Shown piece by piece: positions 1 to 5,678 of a stretch of 7,135 nucleotides of DNA. Positions within the stretch are counted from its first letter, which is position 1. Every line of letters starts with the position of its first letter. The stretch is from JBBRSC01 sp038245795 (GTDB lineage: Bacteria > Actinomycetota > Acidimicrobiia > Acidimicrobiales > Microtrichaceae). Where the stretch lies: contig JBBRSC010000177.1 of assembly GCA_038245795.1 (NCBI GenBank), positions 1-7,135 on the forward strand, written 5' to 3'. Under the pieces are notes generated by a model. That model was not told the origin of the DNA and searched no databases. It worked only from the letters and a program-made list of their open reading frames with translations. The position numbers and the translations under genes were made by a program.

Positions 1-474
1 GGCTTCGCCGGGCTCCCCTGATGGCAGCATGTCGATCGCGCCGCTCTGCCCGGCGTAGTCGAGGGGTGCACCGGAGTCGGTCAGCACGCGACACTGTGCG
101 AACGTTCCGCACTTCCGACCGGTGTTTGTCACGCCGATGATCTCCGAAGCCATCTTGGTCGGGGCATCGGTGCGGGCGATCTCGGTCGCTAGCGCCAGGA
201 TCGTTACTGCGTCGTACGCCTCCGCTGCGAACGACGGATCGGAGATCGACGGGTCGATGGTGGTGAGCCGCCTTCTGAACTCGGGGTTGATATCCGTGAT
301 CGGGGCGGTTCCCGTCACCCCTGCGAGCCGTTGCGCCTGTGGCAGCGGGGCTGAGGTGGGAATGGCGTCGGAAGCAGTGGCAGCGGACGGAATGAGGTCG
401 CTCTGGCCGCATCCCGCAGTCGTGGTGAGCATCAGCGAGGTGGCGACCACCGCCACTAGAGACCGCTGCCGCAT
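1..474 (-). CDS. Lipoprotein with C-terminal segment of a branched-chain amino-acid-type binding protein (3' end outside window)
   Basis: The minus frame is open from the ATG at 474 to the window edge, giving 158 residues. Residues 1-22 form a lipoprotein signal peptide: MRQR, a hydrophobic stretch, then the lipobox TAGC with lipidation at Cys22. A low-complexity Ala/Ser/Thr/Pro linker follows to about residue 50. Residues 58-158 match what I know as the C-terminal part of LivJ-like (Peripla_BP_6-type) substrate-binding proteins: FAAEAYDAV at 82-90, a leucine/alanine-rich helix, GVTNTGRKC with Cys122 and Cys128 as a likely disulfide pair, and DYAGQSG at 139-145. In ordinary members about 300 residues of ligand-binding lobes lie between the signal peptide and this segment, and they are absent here. 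The start is supported by a TANNNT -10 box 7 nt upstream. The likely role is extracytoplasmic and ABC-transporter related, but ligand binding is doubtful without the missing lobes. It could be a decayed gene or a minimal variant. Confidence 0.75.
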   Translation of the reverse strand, partial: MRQRSLVAVVATSLMLTTTAGCGQSDLIPSAATASDAIPTSAPLPQAQRLAGVTGTAPITDINPEFRRRLTTIDPSISDPSFAAEAYDAVTILALATEIARTDAPTKMASEIIGVTNTGRKCGTFAQCRVLTDSGAPLDYAGQSGAIDMLPSGEPGEA

Positions 475-487
475 GTGTTCTACGGTA
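475..487 (-). promoter_or_regulatory. Leaderless promoter -10 box for the lipoprotein gene
   Basis: Read on the minus strand, TACCGT (487-482) is followed by exactly 7 nt and then the ATG at 474. This is the spacing expected when transcription begins at the first base of the start codon. No Shine-Dalgarno sequence is present. No good -35 hexamer is visible at 17-19 nt. The seven bases 481-487 (tacggta) also read TACGGT on the plus strand, so the same site could drive the divergent acyl-CoA synthetase gene with a leader of roughly 75 nt. Confidence 0.5.
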
Positions 488-554
488 CCGATGCCGGAAC
501 CGCTGGACGAACCAGCAGATGTCGGCGCTCACAGCATCGATGGCGTTCTGCCAT

Positions 555-560
555 GAGGGG
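555..560 (+). promoter_or_regulatory. Ribosome binding site deciding the acyl-CoA synthetase start
   Basis: GAGGGG sits 6 nt before ATG 567 and directly against ATG 561. Only the 567 start has usable spacing, so it is preferred over 561 and over the further upstream in-frame start at 519. Confidence 0.6.
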
Positions 561-566
561 ATGAAC

Positions 567-2135
567 ATGGCTGAACTTCTGGCTCCGCACGCGGTGGCGC
601 GACCGACCGAGCCGGCGCTGATCGACGAATTTCGCACCGTGGTCTGGTCGGAGCTCAACGAGCGCGTGAACCGGCTGATCTCAGGCCTTCGGATCGCGGG
701 CGCCGTGGATCACGACACCATTGCGCTGATGGTGGGGAATCGCTCGGAGTTCTTCGAGGTGTTCGCCGCTGCGTCGCATGCCCGCTGGGTGGTCGTTCCC
801 GTGAACTGGCACTGGGTGGCCGATGAACTCGCCTACGTGCTCGAGAACTCGGGTGCCACGACCGTCATCGTGGAGGCCGCATATCTCGATGTCGCGCGCG
901 CTGCCAGGGTAGATCTGCGTACCGCTGGGGTACGACGCTGGTTGATCGCCGATCGTGGAGCAGTTGCTGTGGACGGGTTTGGAACCCTCGACGATGTGAT
1001 CGTCGCGGGATCTCCCGATGAGCCGACCGATGAGGGAATGGGTGGCCCGATGTTCTACACATCGGGAACGACTGGCTTCCCCAAAGGCGTGAAGTCGTCG
1101 TTGTCGAACACGGAGATGCCCGCCGTGATGTTGTCGCTCATCTCAGGCTCGTTCTGCGGGATGCTCGGACTCCCTACCGATGGGGTGACCTTCCTCAACG
1201 GCCCGGCATACCACTCCGCCCAATGGGTCTTCTCGATGTTTCCGCTCCTCAACGGAGGAACCGTCGTGATGCGTCAGAAGTTCGATGCCGCCGACACGTT
1301 GGCGGTGATCGATGAGTATCAGGTCACCAATACACACTTCGTGCCGACGCAGTTCGTTCGTCTACTGAAGCTGCCCACGTCGCTGCGTGACCGCTTCGAC
1401 GGGTCCAGTCTTACGGCGGTCTTCCATGGGGCGGCGCCATGTCCCCAGCAGGTCAAGCGAGACATGCTCAGCTGGTTCGGCCCCGTGGTGCACGAGTACT
1501 ACGGCGGCACCGAAGGCGGGTTCATCTCGTTGATCCGTGGCGACGAATGGTTGGACCGTCCCGGGAGTCTCGGCCGAACGGTGGACATCATGGAGGTCAT
1601 GGTCGTCGACAGCGAGTCCCAGGTCGTGCCTCATGGGGAGGCTGGCCAGATCTACTTCCGCAACACGATGGGGTCGGATTTCTCCTATCACCGCGATGCC
1701 GCGAAGACCGCGGCCGCGCACCTGACAGATGGTTGGGGCACGCTCGGCGACATCGGCTATGTCGACGCCGATGGGTATCTGTTCCTGTCAGATCGAAAGA
1801 TCGACCTGATCATCTCGGGTGGGGTCAATATCTATCCGGCTGAGATCGAAGGTGCGCTGATGGCTCACGACGCAGTCGCAGATGCCGCAGTGTTCGGCAT
1901 TCCCGACGAGGAGATGGGCGAGCAGGTCAAGGCGGTTGTCGAGTTGATGTCGGGGATCTCGCCATCGGAGGAACTGGGAGAGGAATTGGTGGCCTGGTGT
2001 CGTGGAAAATTGGCGGGCTACAAGGCCCCGCGTTCGCTCGACTTCACCGACGCGCTTCCTCGGACGCCGACCGGCAAGCTCACAAAGCGACTCCTCAGGG
2101 ATCCCTATTGGGAGGGCATCGACCGCTCGATCTGA
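567..2135 (+). CDS. Acyl-CoA synthetase (AMP-forming, FadD-like)
   Basis: The 522-residue protein is a typical-length member of the adenylate-forming (ANL) family, which activates a carboxylic acid with ATP and transfers the acyl group to coenzyme A. The full motif set is visible: the phosphate-binding loop YTSGTTGFPKG at 164-174, YYGGTEG at 311-317, GDIGYV at 394-399 with the ribose-contacting Asp395, LSDRKID at 407-413 containing the hinge to the mobile C-terminal domain, SGGVNIYPAEIE at 417-428, and PRTPTGKLTK at 498-507 with the catalytic lysine Lys504. No membrane segment is seen, so it is cytoplasmic. The overall pattern resembles actinobacterial fatty-acid-CoA ligases, but the acid cannot be read from the sequence. 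ATG 567 is chosen because GAGGGG (555-560) lies 6 nt upstream. ATG 561 abuts that site, and the frame upstream to 519 has no ribosome site. It is divergent from the lipoprotein gene (92 bp apart) and convergent with the next minus-strand ORF. Confidence 0.95.
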   Translation: MAELLAPHAVARPTEPALIDEFRTVVWSELNERVNRLISGLRIAGAVDHDTIALMVGNRSEFFEVFAAASHARWVVVPVNWHWVADELAYVLENSGATTVIVEAAYLDVARAARVDLRTAGVRRWLIADRGAVAVDGFGTLDDVIVAGSPDEPTDEGMGGPMFYTSGTTGFPKGVKSSLSNTEMPAVMLSLISGSFCGMLGLPTDGVTFLNGPAYHSAQWVFSMFPLLNGGTVVMRQKFDAADTLAVIDEYQVTNTHFVPTQFVRLLKLPTSLRDRFDGSSLTAVFHGAAPCPQQVKRDMLSWFGPVVHEYYGGTEGGFISLIRGDEWLDRPGSLGRTVDIMEVMVVDSESQVVPHGEAGQIYFRNTMGSDFSYHRDAAKTAAAHLTDGWGTLGDIGYVDADGYLFLSDRKIDLIISGGVNIYPAEIEGALMAHDAVADAAVFGIPDEEMGEQVKAVVELMSGISPSEELGEELVAWCRGKLAGYKAPRSLDFTDALPRTPTGKLTKRLLRDPYWEGIDRSI

Positions 2136-2168
2136 CGGGTATGTCGGCGGTGCGACACCTGGGGTACC

Positions 2169-2453
2169 TCAGCTCGCTGATGGTTCCCAGAACGGAAAGG
2201 CGATGTGCGCGCTCCCCTGGTGCGACACGATCCGTCCACGGTCTGCCAACGATCGGAGATGGGGTTCTGCGGCGTCGGGCCCCCCGACGAGCGCCATGAA
2301 CGCCGGCACTGGTAGCAACAGCGGCCCCTGGTCGGCGTCGCCGGGTCGCAGGAGCGCATCCACCTCAAGGACCGGATGGTCCGGTCGGGCAAGGTCGACA
2401 GCGAAACAGTTGTAGATGACGCTCTCGAAGACCGCGATGGCGCAGATCCTCAT
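2169..2453 (-). CDS. Hypothetical protein, 94 residues
   Basis: This short minus-strand ORF lies 37 nt downstream of the DUF427 gene on the same strand and probably belongs to its transcript. I do not recognise the family. In this frame third codon positions are strongly G/C (roughly four in five over the first 50 codons by eye), which supports real coding. The protein starts with a hydrophobic stretch (MRICAIAVFESVIYNCF), has a proline/leucine-rich middle (GPLLLPVPAFMALVGGPD) and ends with an aromatic patch (HIAFPFWEP). It has no recognisable catalytic motif, and the first 17 residues are too broken for a confident membrane helix. No Shine-Dalgarno sequence precedes ATG 2453. The same frame stays open upstream to 2726, but there it overlaps the DUF427 gene and has the arginine-rich composition of a shadow frame. 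It could be a small conserved protein or the remnant of a larger gene. Confidence 0.55.
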   Translation of the reverse strand: MRICAIAVFESVIYNCFAVDLARPDHPVLEVDALLRPGDADQGPLLLPVPAFMALVGGPDAAEPHLRSLADRGRIVSHQGSAHIAFPFWEPSAS

Positions 2454-2490
2454 CGGCCGCAGCGCCGATACCAACGTGACCGGACGATGA

Positions 2491-2982
2491 TTACCATCCC
2501 GACGTTCCGACGCCGCCCTTGAACGGGCCCACGACGTCTGGTGTGATCCAACCCCCATAGAAGTCGCCGGCGTTGGGATTGACCACAACACCCGCCACGG
2601 AGCACTGGTCGACCCGGGCGCAATAGAAGGCATACCAACCGGCGATCTCGCGGAACGGCCCCGTCGGGTCCAGGTATCGCCACCCTGCGGCCTCCGAGAC
2701 CTTCGTCGGCAGCACAATATCGACATAGCTGGCGATGCCCTTCCACTCGCAAAACGACTGCCGATGATCGCTCACACGGAGCAGATCTTCGTGCACGTCA
2801 TCCGGCGGGATGTAGAACGCCGGTGCCTGACTCGTCTCGAGCACTCGGATCGAACGAGTGGTTTCGGCGATGATTCGATCGCCGAACATCACCGATACCA
2901 GCCGCGTATCAGGAGCCAATCGTGGAGGCCGCGGGTAGTCCCACACGGATTCCTGACCGGGACCTGGTTCGATTCGTTTCAT
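2491..2982 (-). CDS. DUF427 (NTP_transf_9, PF04248) family protein
   Basis: The 163-residue protein matches the DUF427 family as I know it across its whole length. The markers are WDYPRPPRL at 14-22, the first strand set with FGDRIIAET (33-41), RVLETS followed by FYIPPDDV at 46-63, FCEWKG at 77-82 with conserved Cys78, Trp80 and Lys81, and the characteristic C-terminus FYGGWITPDVVGPFKGG (141-157) ending in GW. These are small soluble, mostly beta proteins, often with two related halves, whose biochemical role is not established, so I assign none. The start is well fixed: AGGAGG stands 6 nt upstream. The frame remains open upstream to 3453, but that extension is antisense to the next gene and is rejected. 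The start codon is only 24 bp from the divergent gene at 3007, so part of its promoter probably lies within that gene. Confidence 0.92.
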   Translation of the reverse strand: MKRIEPGPGQESVWDYPRPPRLAPDTRLVSVMFGDRIIAETTRSIRVLETSQAPAFYIPPDDVHEDLLRVSDHRQSFCEWKGIASYVDIVLPTKVSEAAGWRYLDPTGPFREIAGWYAFYCARVDQCSVAGVVVNPNAGDFYGGWITPDVVGPFKGGVGTSGW

Positions 2983-2988
2983 CGCACG

Positions 2989-2994
2989 CCTCCT
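2989..2994 (-). promoter_or_regulatory. Strong Shine-Dalgarno site of the DUF427 gene
   Basis: On the minus strand AGGAGG is followed by 6 nt (CGTGCG) and ATG. It is the best ribosome site in the window and fixes the start at 2982, ruling out the much longer open frame upstream. Confidence 0.8.
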
Positions 2995-3006
2995 GAGCAC
3001 GGCATC

Positions 3007-3483
3007 ATGATGGTCGCCATGGAACCCGTCCGCCCATCCACCCCCGATGATGTCGCATTCGCCAGCTACGGCTTGGAGCTGGCCGAAGCGATCGATGCAG
3101 CGTTGCCGGGCTGGATTGCGACGTCGTGGACGAGATTCGGACTGCAGGCACCGTTGGACACGGTGGTCGACGATGTTCGAGCAGCCATCGTTGGTCCACT
3201 CCGTGCGCTCGTTGCCGCCGACCTCGACGACCAGCGCTCGACCCCACTGGGCGTCATCCGCAACGCGGTCCCGATCCTCAGCGAGGCGTTGGCCAACGCT
3301 GGCGTTGAGCCGCTCGTTCGTGACGAGATGTTGGTGCGCCTGGAGCCCGACGATGTGTACGGCTTGTCGCCGGCCTCTTTCGCCGATCTGGGACCCGACG
3401 TCGCCGAAGCGGGACTGGTCTGGGGTGCTGCCAAGGCCCACGTTCATCTCCAACGCCGACGTCGCGCCGGGACAGACTCATGA
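3007..3483 (+). CDS. Conserved hypothetical protein, 158 residues, coupled to a receiver-like gene
   Basis: The product is a soluble, mostly helical protein rich in alanine, leucine and aspartate, with no signal peptide or membrane segment. Visible landmarks are LPGWIATSWTRFG in the first third, a long amphipathic middle with many acidic residues, and a C-terminal block, LSPASFADLGPDVAEAGLVW followed by GAAKAHVHLQRRRR. It resembles hypothetical proteins I associate with actinobacteria, but I know no function for them. Its TGA overlaps the ATG of the following gene (ATGA, 3480-3483), so the two are probably translated together. Three in-frame ATGs (3007, 3010, 3019) are possible. None has a good Shine-Dalgarno site, and 3007 has only a weak GAG 9 nt upstream. 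The frame continues upstream to 2764, but there it is antisense to the DUF427 gene and has shadow-like composition. Confidence 0.75.
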   Translation: MMVAMEPVRPSTPDDVAFASYGLELAEAIDAALPGWIATSWTRFGLQAPLDTVVDDVRAAIVGPLRALVAADLDDQRSTPLGVIRNAVPILSEALANAGVEPLVRDEMLVRLEPDDVYGLSPASFADLGPDVAEAGLVWGAAKAHVHLQRRRRAGTDS

Positions 3484-3845
3484 ACGACCACCAGGGGCCC
3501 GTCGTGCGAATCATCGCCTTCGTCCCTGATCTGATGGATCGGAGTCGCTTTCCAGCCGCGGTGGAATTCGTGGCAGAAGGTGGCCTGGAGGAGGCGTCGG
3601 TCGATCTTCAGGATGCTGATCTTGTGGTGGTAGATCTGTCCCGACTGACTTCGCTCGACGTCCTCGACGGTCTCGTCGGCGAGCGCGGCGGACCCCGCCG
3701 CGATGCTTCATCGGTGCTCGGGTTTGCTCCCCATGTCGATGGTGAGCTGGCGGACGCAGCACGATCTCGGGGGTGCACCGTGTACGCCAGGTCGGTGTTC
3801 TTCCGACGACTGGTGGAACTCCTGGCGGAACGTCCAGCCGAGTGA
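3480..3845 (+). CDS. Receiver-like (degenerate CheY-fold) small protein, 121 residues
   Basis: No family is recognised with certainty, but the pattern suggests the alternating strand/helix fold of a response-regulator receiver domain without an output domain. A hydrophobic strand, VVRIIAFVPD (8-17), ends with acidic Asp17 and Asp20. A second strand, DLVVVDLSR (47-55), puts Asp52 where the phosphorylated Asp normally sits. SVLGFAPHVD (78-87) stands for the fourth strand, with Ala83 in place of the conserved Thr/Ser. GCTVYARSVFF (98-108) stands for the fifth strand, with Arg104 near the invariant Lys position. At least two of the key switch residues are therefore replaced, and phosphorylation-driven switching is doubtful. 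A nucleotide-binding Rossmann-like fold is the alternative. Translation is coupled to the upstream gene by an ATGA overlap, which suggests that the two products act together in the cytoplasm. Confidence 0.8.
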   Translation: MNDHQGPVVRIIAFVPDLMDRSRFPAAVEFVAEGGLEEASVDLQDADLVVVDLSRLTSLDVLDGLVGERGGPRRDASSVLGFAPHVDGELADAARSRGCTVYARSVFFRRLVELLAERPAE

Positions 3846-3863
3846 CCCACACGCGCAATCGTC

Positions 3864-3900
3864 GGCGCCGACACATCGGTCAGGTGGTTGGGTCGGCGCC
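3864..3900. terminator. Candidate bidirectional terminator between convergent genes
   Basis: GGCGCCGAC (3864-3872) and GTCGGCGCC (3892-3900) are perfect reverse complements. They form a 9-bp, almost all G/C stem with a 19-nt loop. The stop codon of the minus-strand small protein (3880-3882) lies inside the loop, and the plus-strand gene ends 18 bp before the stem. There is no T-tract on either strand, which is common for actinobacterial hairpins. The left arm is also part of the 12-bp palindrome GTCGGCGCCGAC at 3861-3872. Confidence 0.35.
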
Positions 3901-4059
3901 CCACGGGCCGAGCCCGATCGCCCGATCCTCGAAGAAAAGGCAGTCTTCCGGGCACGCGAACGGCGTGGTCAAGGCTGCGTCAACACGACAGCGCTGGACA
4001 ATCTCCTCGACCGTGACCGTTCGAGTGGAGTAGTGCCGGCAGTCGGTGCGAACGGCCAT
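3880..4059 (-). CDS. Small four-cysteine protein, 59 residues
   Basis: The protein has four cysteines at 7, 24, 36 and 40 (C-x16-C-x11-C-x3-C), plus His9, in a compact sequence: TDCRHYSTRT, then VQRCRVD, then PFACPEDCLFFE. The tail is rich in glycine and proline. The pattern is what I associate with a small uncharacterised actinobacterial family, and the spacing suggests a bound zinc ion or an iron-sulfur cluster. Neither metal nor function is shown by the sequence. There is no signal peptide, so it is probably cytoplasmic. ATG 4059 is chosen because GGGAGA lies 8 nt upstream on the minus strand. An in-frame upstream start at 4107 would add 16 residues but lacks the ribosome site and would reach close to the divergent Nudix gene. 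It is a single-gene unit, convergent with the receiver-like gene. Confidence 0.8.
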   Translation of the reverse strand: MAVRTDCRHYSTRTVTVEEIVQRCRVDAALTTPFACPEDCLFFEDRAIGLGPWGADPTT

Positions 4060-4108
4060 GGAGAAAGTCTCCCATGTCCGATCGGGCGAACTGGACAAGC
4101 GACGCAAC

Positions 4109-4120
4109 TACCCTTCGATG
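4109..4120 (+). promoter_or_regulatory. Possible leaderless -10 box for the Nudix gene
   Basis: TACCCT (4109-4114) fits TANNNT and ends 6 nt before ATG 4121 (3 nt before ATG 4118). No Shine-Dalgarno or clear -35 hexamer is present. This supports a start at 4121 rather than the upstream in-frame GTG 4046 or ATG 4058, which would overlap the divergent small gene. Confidence 0.3.
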
Positions 4121-4834
4121 ATGGCCGAAGAACAACACGATGCGCCGCCCGTCGATGCTCCGATCAGCGAGGCGGAGCTTCTCCGCTGGGCTGAGTCGTT
4201 GGCGGGCATTGCCCGAACCGGGTTGGGATTCACCGAGAGCCTGTATGAACAGGAGCGGTACGAGGAGATCTTGGCGGTGGCGGCCGACATCCGTTCGGCG
4301 GCCAGTCGCCGCCACGATCCGGCTCACCTCATTGAAGAATGGATGAAGTCGGTCGGCGACGGCGTTGCCGGGTACGTCACGCCGAAGGTGGCCATTGGGG
4401 CAGTGGTCGGCAACGATGCCGGCGAACTCCTGCTGATCAAACGCTCCGATTCGGGTATCTGGTTGTATCCGACGGGATGGGCGGACATCGGTTACTCGCC
4501 AGCTGAAGTCGCCGTGAAGGAAGTCCGGGAGGAGACGGGAATCGAGTGTGAGGTCCGACGTTTGATCGGTGTGTTCGACGGCCTTCGACTCGGGTTCGCT
4601 CGCACACCTCTGTATTCGCTTGTCTTTCATTGCCACGCCGTCGGTGGAGAACTGAACCCGCATCCTCTCGAATGTGAGGACGCCGGTTGGTTCCATCCCG
4701 ACGCGTTGCCGGAGCCATTGGCATCGGCTCACCATTGGGGAGCGCATGCGTTGGCCGCCATTCGCGGCGAGGAAGTCGGCGTGTTGTTTGATCTACCCCG
4801 CGACGAGGTGTGGCGAACCGGTCCGATCGTCTGA
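4121..4834 (+). CDS. Nudix hydrolase with N-terminal NUDIX_N-type domain
   Basis: The 237-residue cytoplasmic protein has two parts. Residues 17-80 (ELLRWAESLAGIARTGLGF, then YEQERYEEILAVAADI) match the helical N-terminal domain found on a Nudix subgroup described as hydrolases of X-linked nucleoside diphosphates (PF12535). Residues 85-215 are the Nudix domain. Its box runs from Gly119 to Ile141 and keeps Glu134, Glu137, Glu138 and Gly140, the metal-binding core (KEVREETGI). It has Tyr125 where the first Glu usually stands and Lys133 in place of Arg. The metal ligands are intact, so activity is expected. Likely substrates are ADP-ribose or other nucleoside-diphosphate conjugates, inferred from the family only. 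The start is uncertain: ATG 4118 and 4121 are adjacent, and the GTG at 4046 or ATG at 4058 would overlap the divergent small gene. The methyltransferase follows 40 bp downstream and may be co-transcribed. Confidence 0.92.
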   Translation: MAEEQHDAPPVDAPISEAELLRWAESLAGIARTGLGFTESLYEQERYEEILAVAADIRSAASRRHDPAHLIEEWMKSVGDGVAGYVTPKVAIGAVVGNDAGELLLIKRSDSGIWLYPTGWADIGYSPAEVAVKEVREETGIECEVRRLIGVFDGLRLGFARTPLYSLVFHCHAVGGELNPHPLECEDAGWFHPDALPEPLASAHHWGAHALAAIRGEEVGVLFDLPRDEVWRTGPIV

Positions 4835-4874
4835 GGTGCGCGAACGGCTGGCGGATTGATATCGTCATCGTCCC

Positions 4875-5618
4875 ATGGGCACCACCTCCGATCACGATTC
4901 CCTGGAGTCGCTCATCCGCGCAAGCGTGCTCCATGGAGCACCTGTCAATCCGGGATCAATGTCCAATGTTGTCGAAGCCCTCGTTGGTCGGGCCGACGGG
5001 GGGCGTCTCAAGGTGCTCGAGGTGGGTGGTGGGCGGACACCATTGTTCGATGTCGAAGCGTGCGCTCGGCTCGAACTCGATTACTGGGTGAACGACATCA
5101 GCGCTGAGGAGTTGTCGCACCTGGATGCCACGTACGAGCCGACGCAATTCGACATCGCCGGGTCAACAGCTGCCCTCCCGGACATCGAGTTCGACATCGT
5201 CTTCTCGCGATCCGTTCTGGAACACGTGGCAGATACAACGCGGGCGTTGGTGAACACTCATGCTCTGCTCCGCCCGGGCGGGGTGGCGGTGCACTCGTTC
5301 CCGACCCTGTACAACCCGGTGTACGTGGTGAATCGGCTCATTCCGGAGCGAATGTCGAAGACGATCCTTCGAAAAGTCGTCAAGTATGAGTACGAAAAGT
5401 TCCCTGCGCTGTATGACCACACGACATCAGGTGACTTTCAACTTCGTCGGATGCGGGAGATCGGCTTTCATGAGGCAGCGGTGGTTCCCTTCTGGGGTCA
5501 TGGCTATCTGCATTTCGTGCCTCCGATTGCTCGTCTCGAATCCCGGTTTGCCGGGTTGGCGGAGCGTCGGGACTGGCGCTGGTATTCGACGTTCGCGTTT
5601 CTTGCGGGAACTCGCTGA
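4875..5618 (+). CDS. Class I SAM-dependent methyltransferase
   Basis: The 247-residue soluble protein has the standard landmarks of a Rossmann-fold methyltransferase. These are the glycine-rich SAM loop KVLEVGGGRTPL at 46-57, Asp74 at the end of the second strand (WVNDIS) to bind the ribose, FDIVFSRSVLEHVAD at 106-120 as the motif around the fourth strand, and LLRPGGVAVHSFPT at 131-144 as the post-motif III hairpin. Residues 145-175 (NPVYVVNRLIPE, then a basic stretch) probably form a substrate-specific insert. The methyl acceptor cannot be told from sequence, and a small molecule or lipid/sugar acceptor is as likely as any. ATG 4875 has no Shine-Dalgarno site. TATCGT (4860-4865) ends 9 nt upstream and could be a -10 box giving a very short leader, or the gene may be read from the Nudix transcript. 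It converges on the PAC2 gene across a strong inverted repeat. Confidence 0.9.
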   Translation: MGTTSDHDSLESLIRASVLHGAPVNPGSMSNVVEALVGRADGGRLKVLEVGGGRTPLFDVEACARLELDYWVNDISAEELSHLDATYEPTQFDIAGSTAALPDIEFDIVFSRSVLEHVADTTRALVNTHALLRPGGVAVHSFPTLYNPVYVVNRLIPERMSKTILRKVVKYEYEKFPALYDHTTSGDFQLRRMREIGFHEAAVVPFWGHGYLHFVPPIARLESRFAGLAERRDWRWYSTFAFLAGTR

Positions 5619-5630
5619 ACCCGCCACGAG

Positions 5631-5661
5631 ACGATGCGGGAGGTCCGGACCTCCCGATCGT
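5631..5661. terminator. Bidirectional hairpin terminator between methyltransferase and PAC2 genes
   Basis: The 60-bp convergent gap holds a perfect 20-bp palindrome at 5637-5656, centred on GGTCCGGACC. Outside one bulged G (5636), five more pairs form (ACGAT 5631-5635 with ATCGT 5657-5661), for a total of about 15 bp minus the bases lost to a central turn. It starts 13 nt after the methyltransferase stop (5618) and ends 18 nt from the PAC2 stop (5679). There is no T-tract. Its symmetry allows it to act on transcripts from both sides. A protein-binding operator is less likely at this position between two 3' ends. Confidence 0.65.
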
Positions 5662-5678
5662 TGGACCGTCGGGCGTCG

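Noticed and set aside
122..556. 144-residue plus-strand open frame
   Set aside because: It is antisense to the lipoprotein gene, whose signal peptide, lipobox and family motifs are clear on the minus strand.
519..566. Upstream in-frame start of the acyl-CoA synthetase at 519 or 561
   Set aside because: There is no ribosome site at usable spacing. GAGGGG fits only ATG 567, and the extra residues do not resemble the family N-terminus.
2142..2157. Small stem-loop (TGTCG, 6-nt loop, CGACA) between the acyl-CoA synthetase and the 94-residue ORF
   Set aside because: The stem has only five pairs and no T-tract. It is too weak to call a terminator, although the position between two 3' ends is suitable.
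2983..3453. N-terminal extension of the DUF427 frame to a 320-residue protein
   Set aside because: It is antisense to the coupled hypothetical gene. The DUF427 family length and the AGGAGG site place the start at 2982.
3980..4747. 255-residue open frame on the minus strand opposite the Nudix gene
   Set aside because: The Nudix gene with its complete motif set occupies the plus strand. The antisense translation shows no domain and is a high-GC shadow frame.
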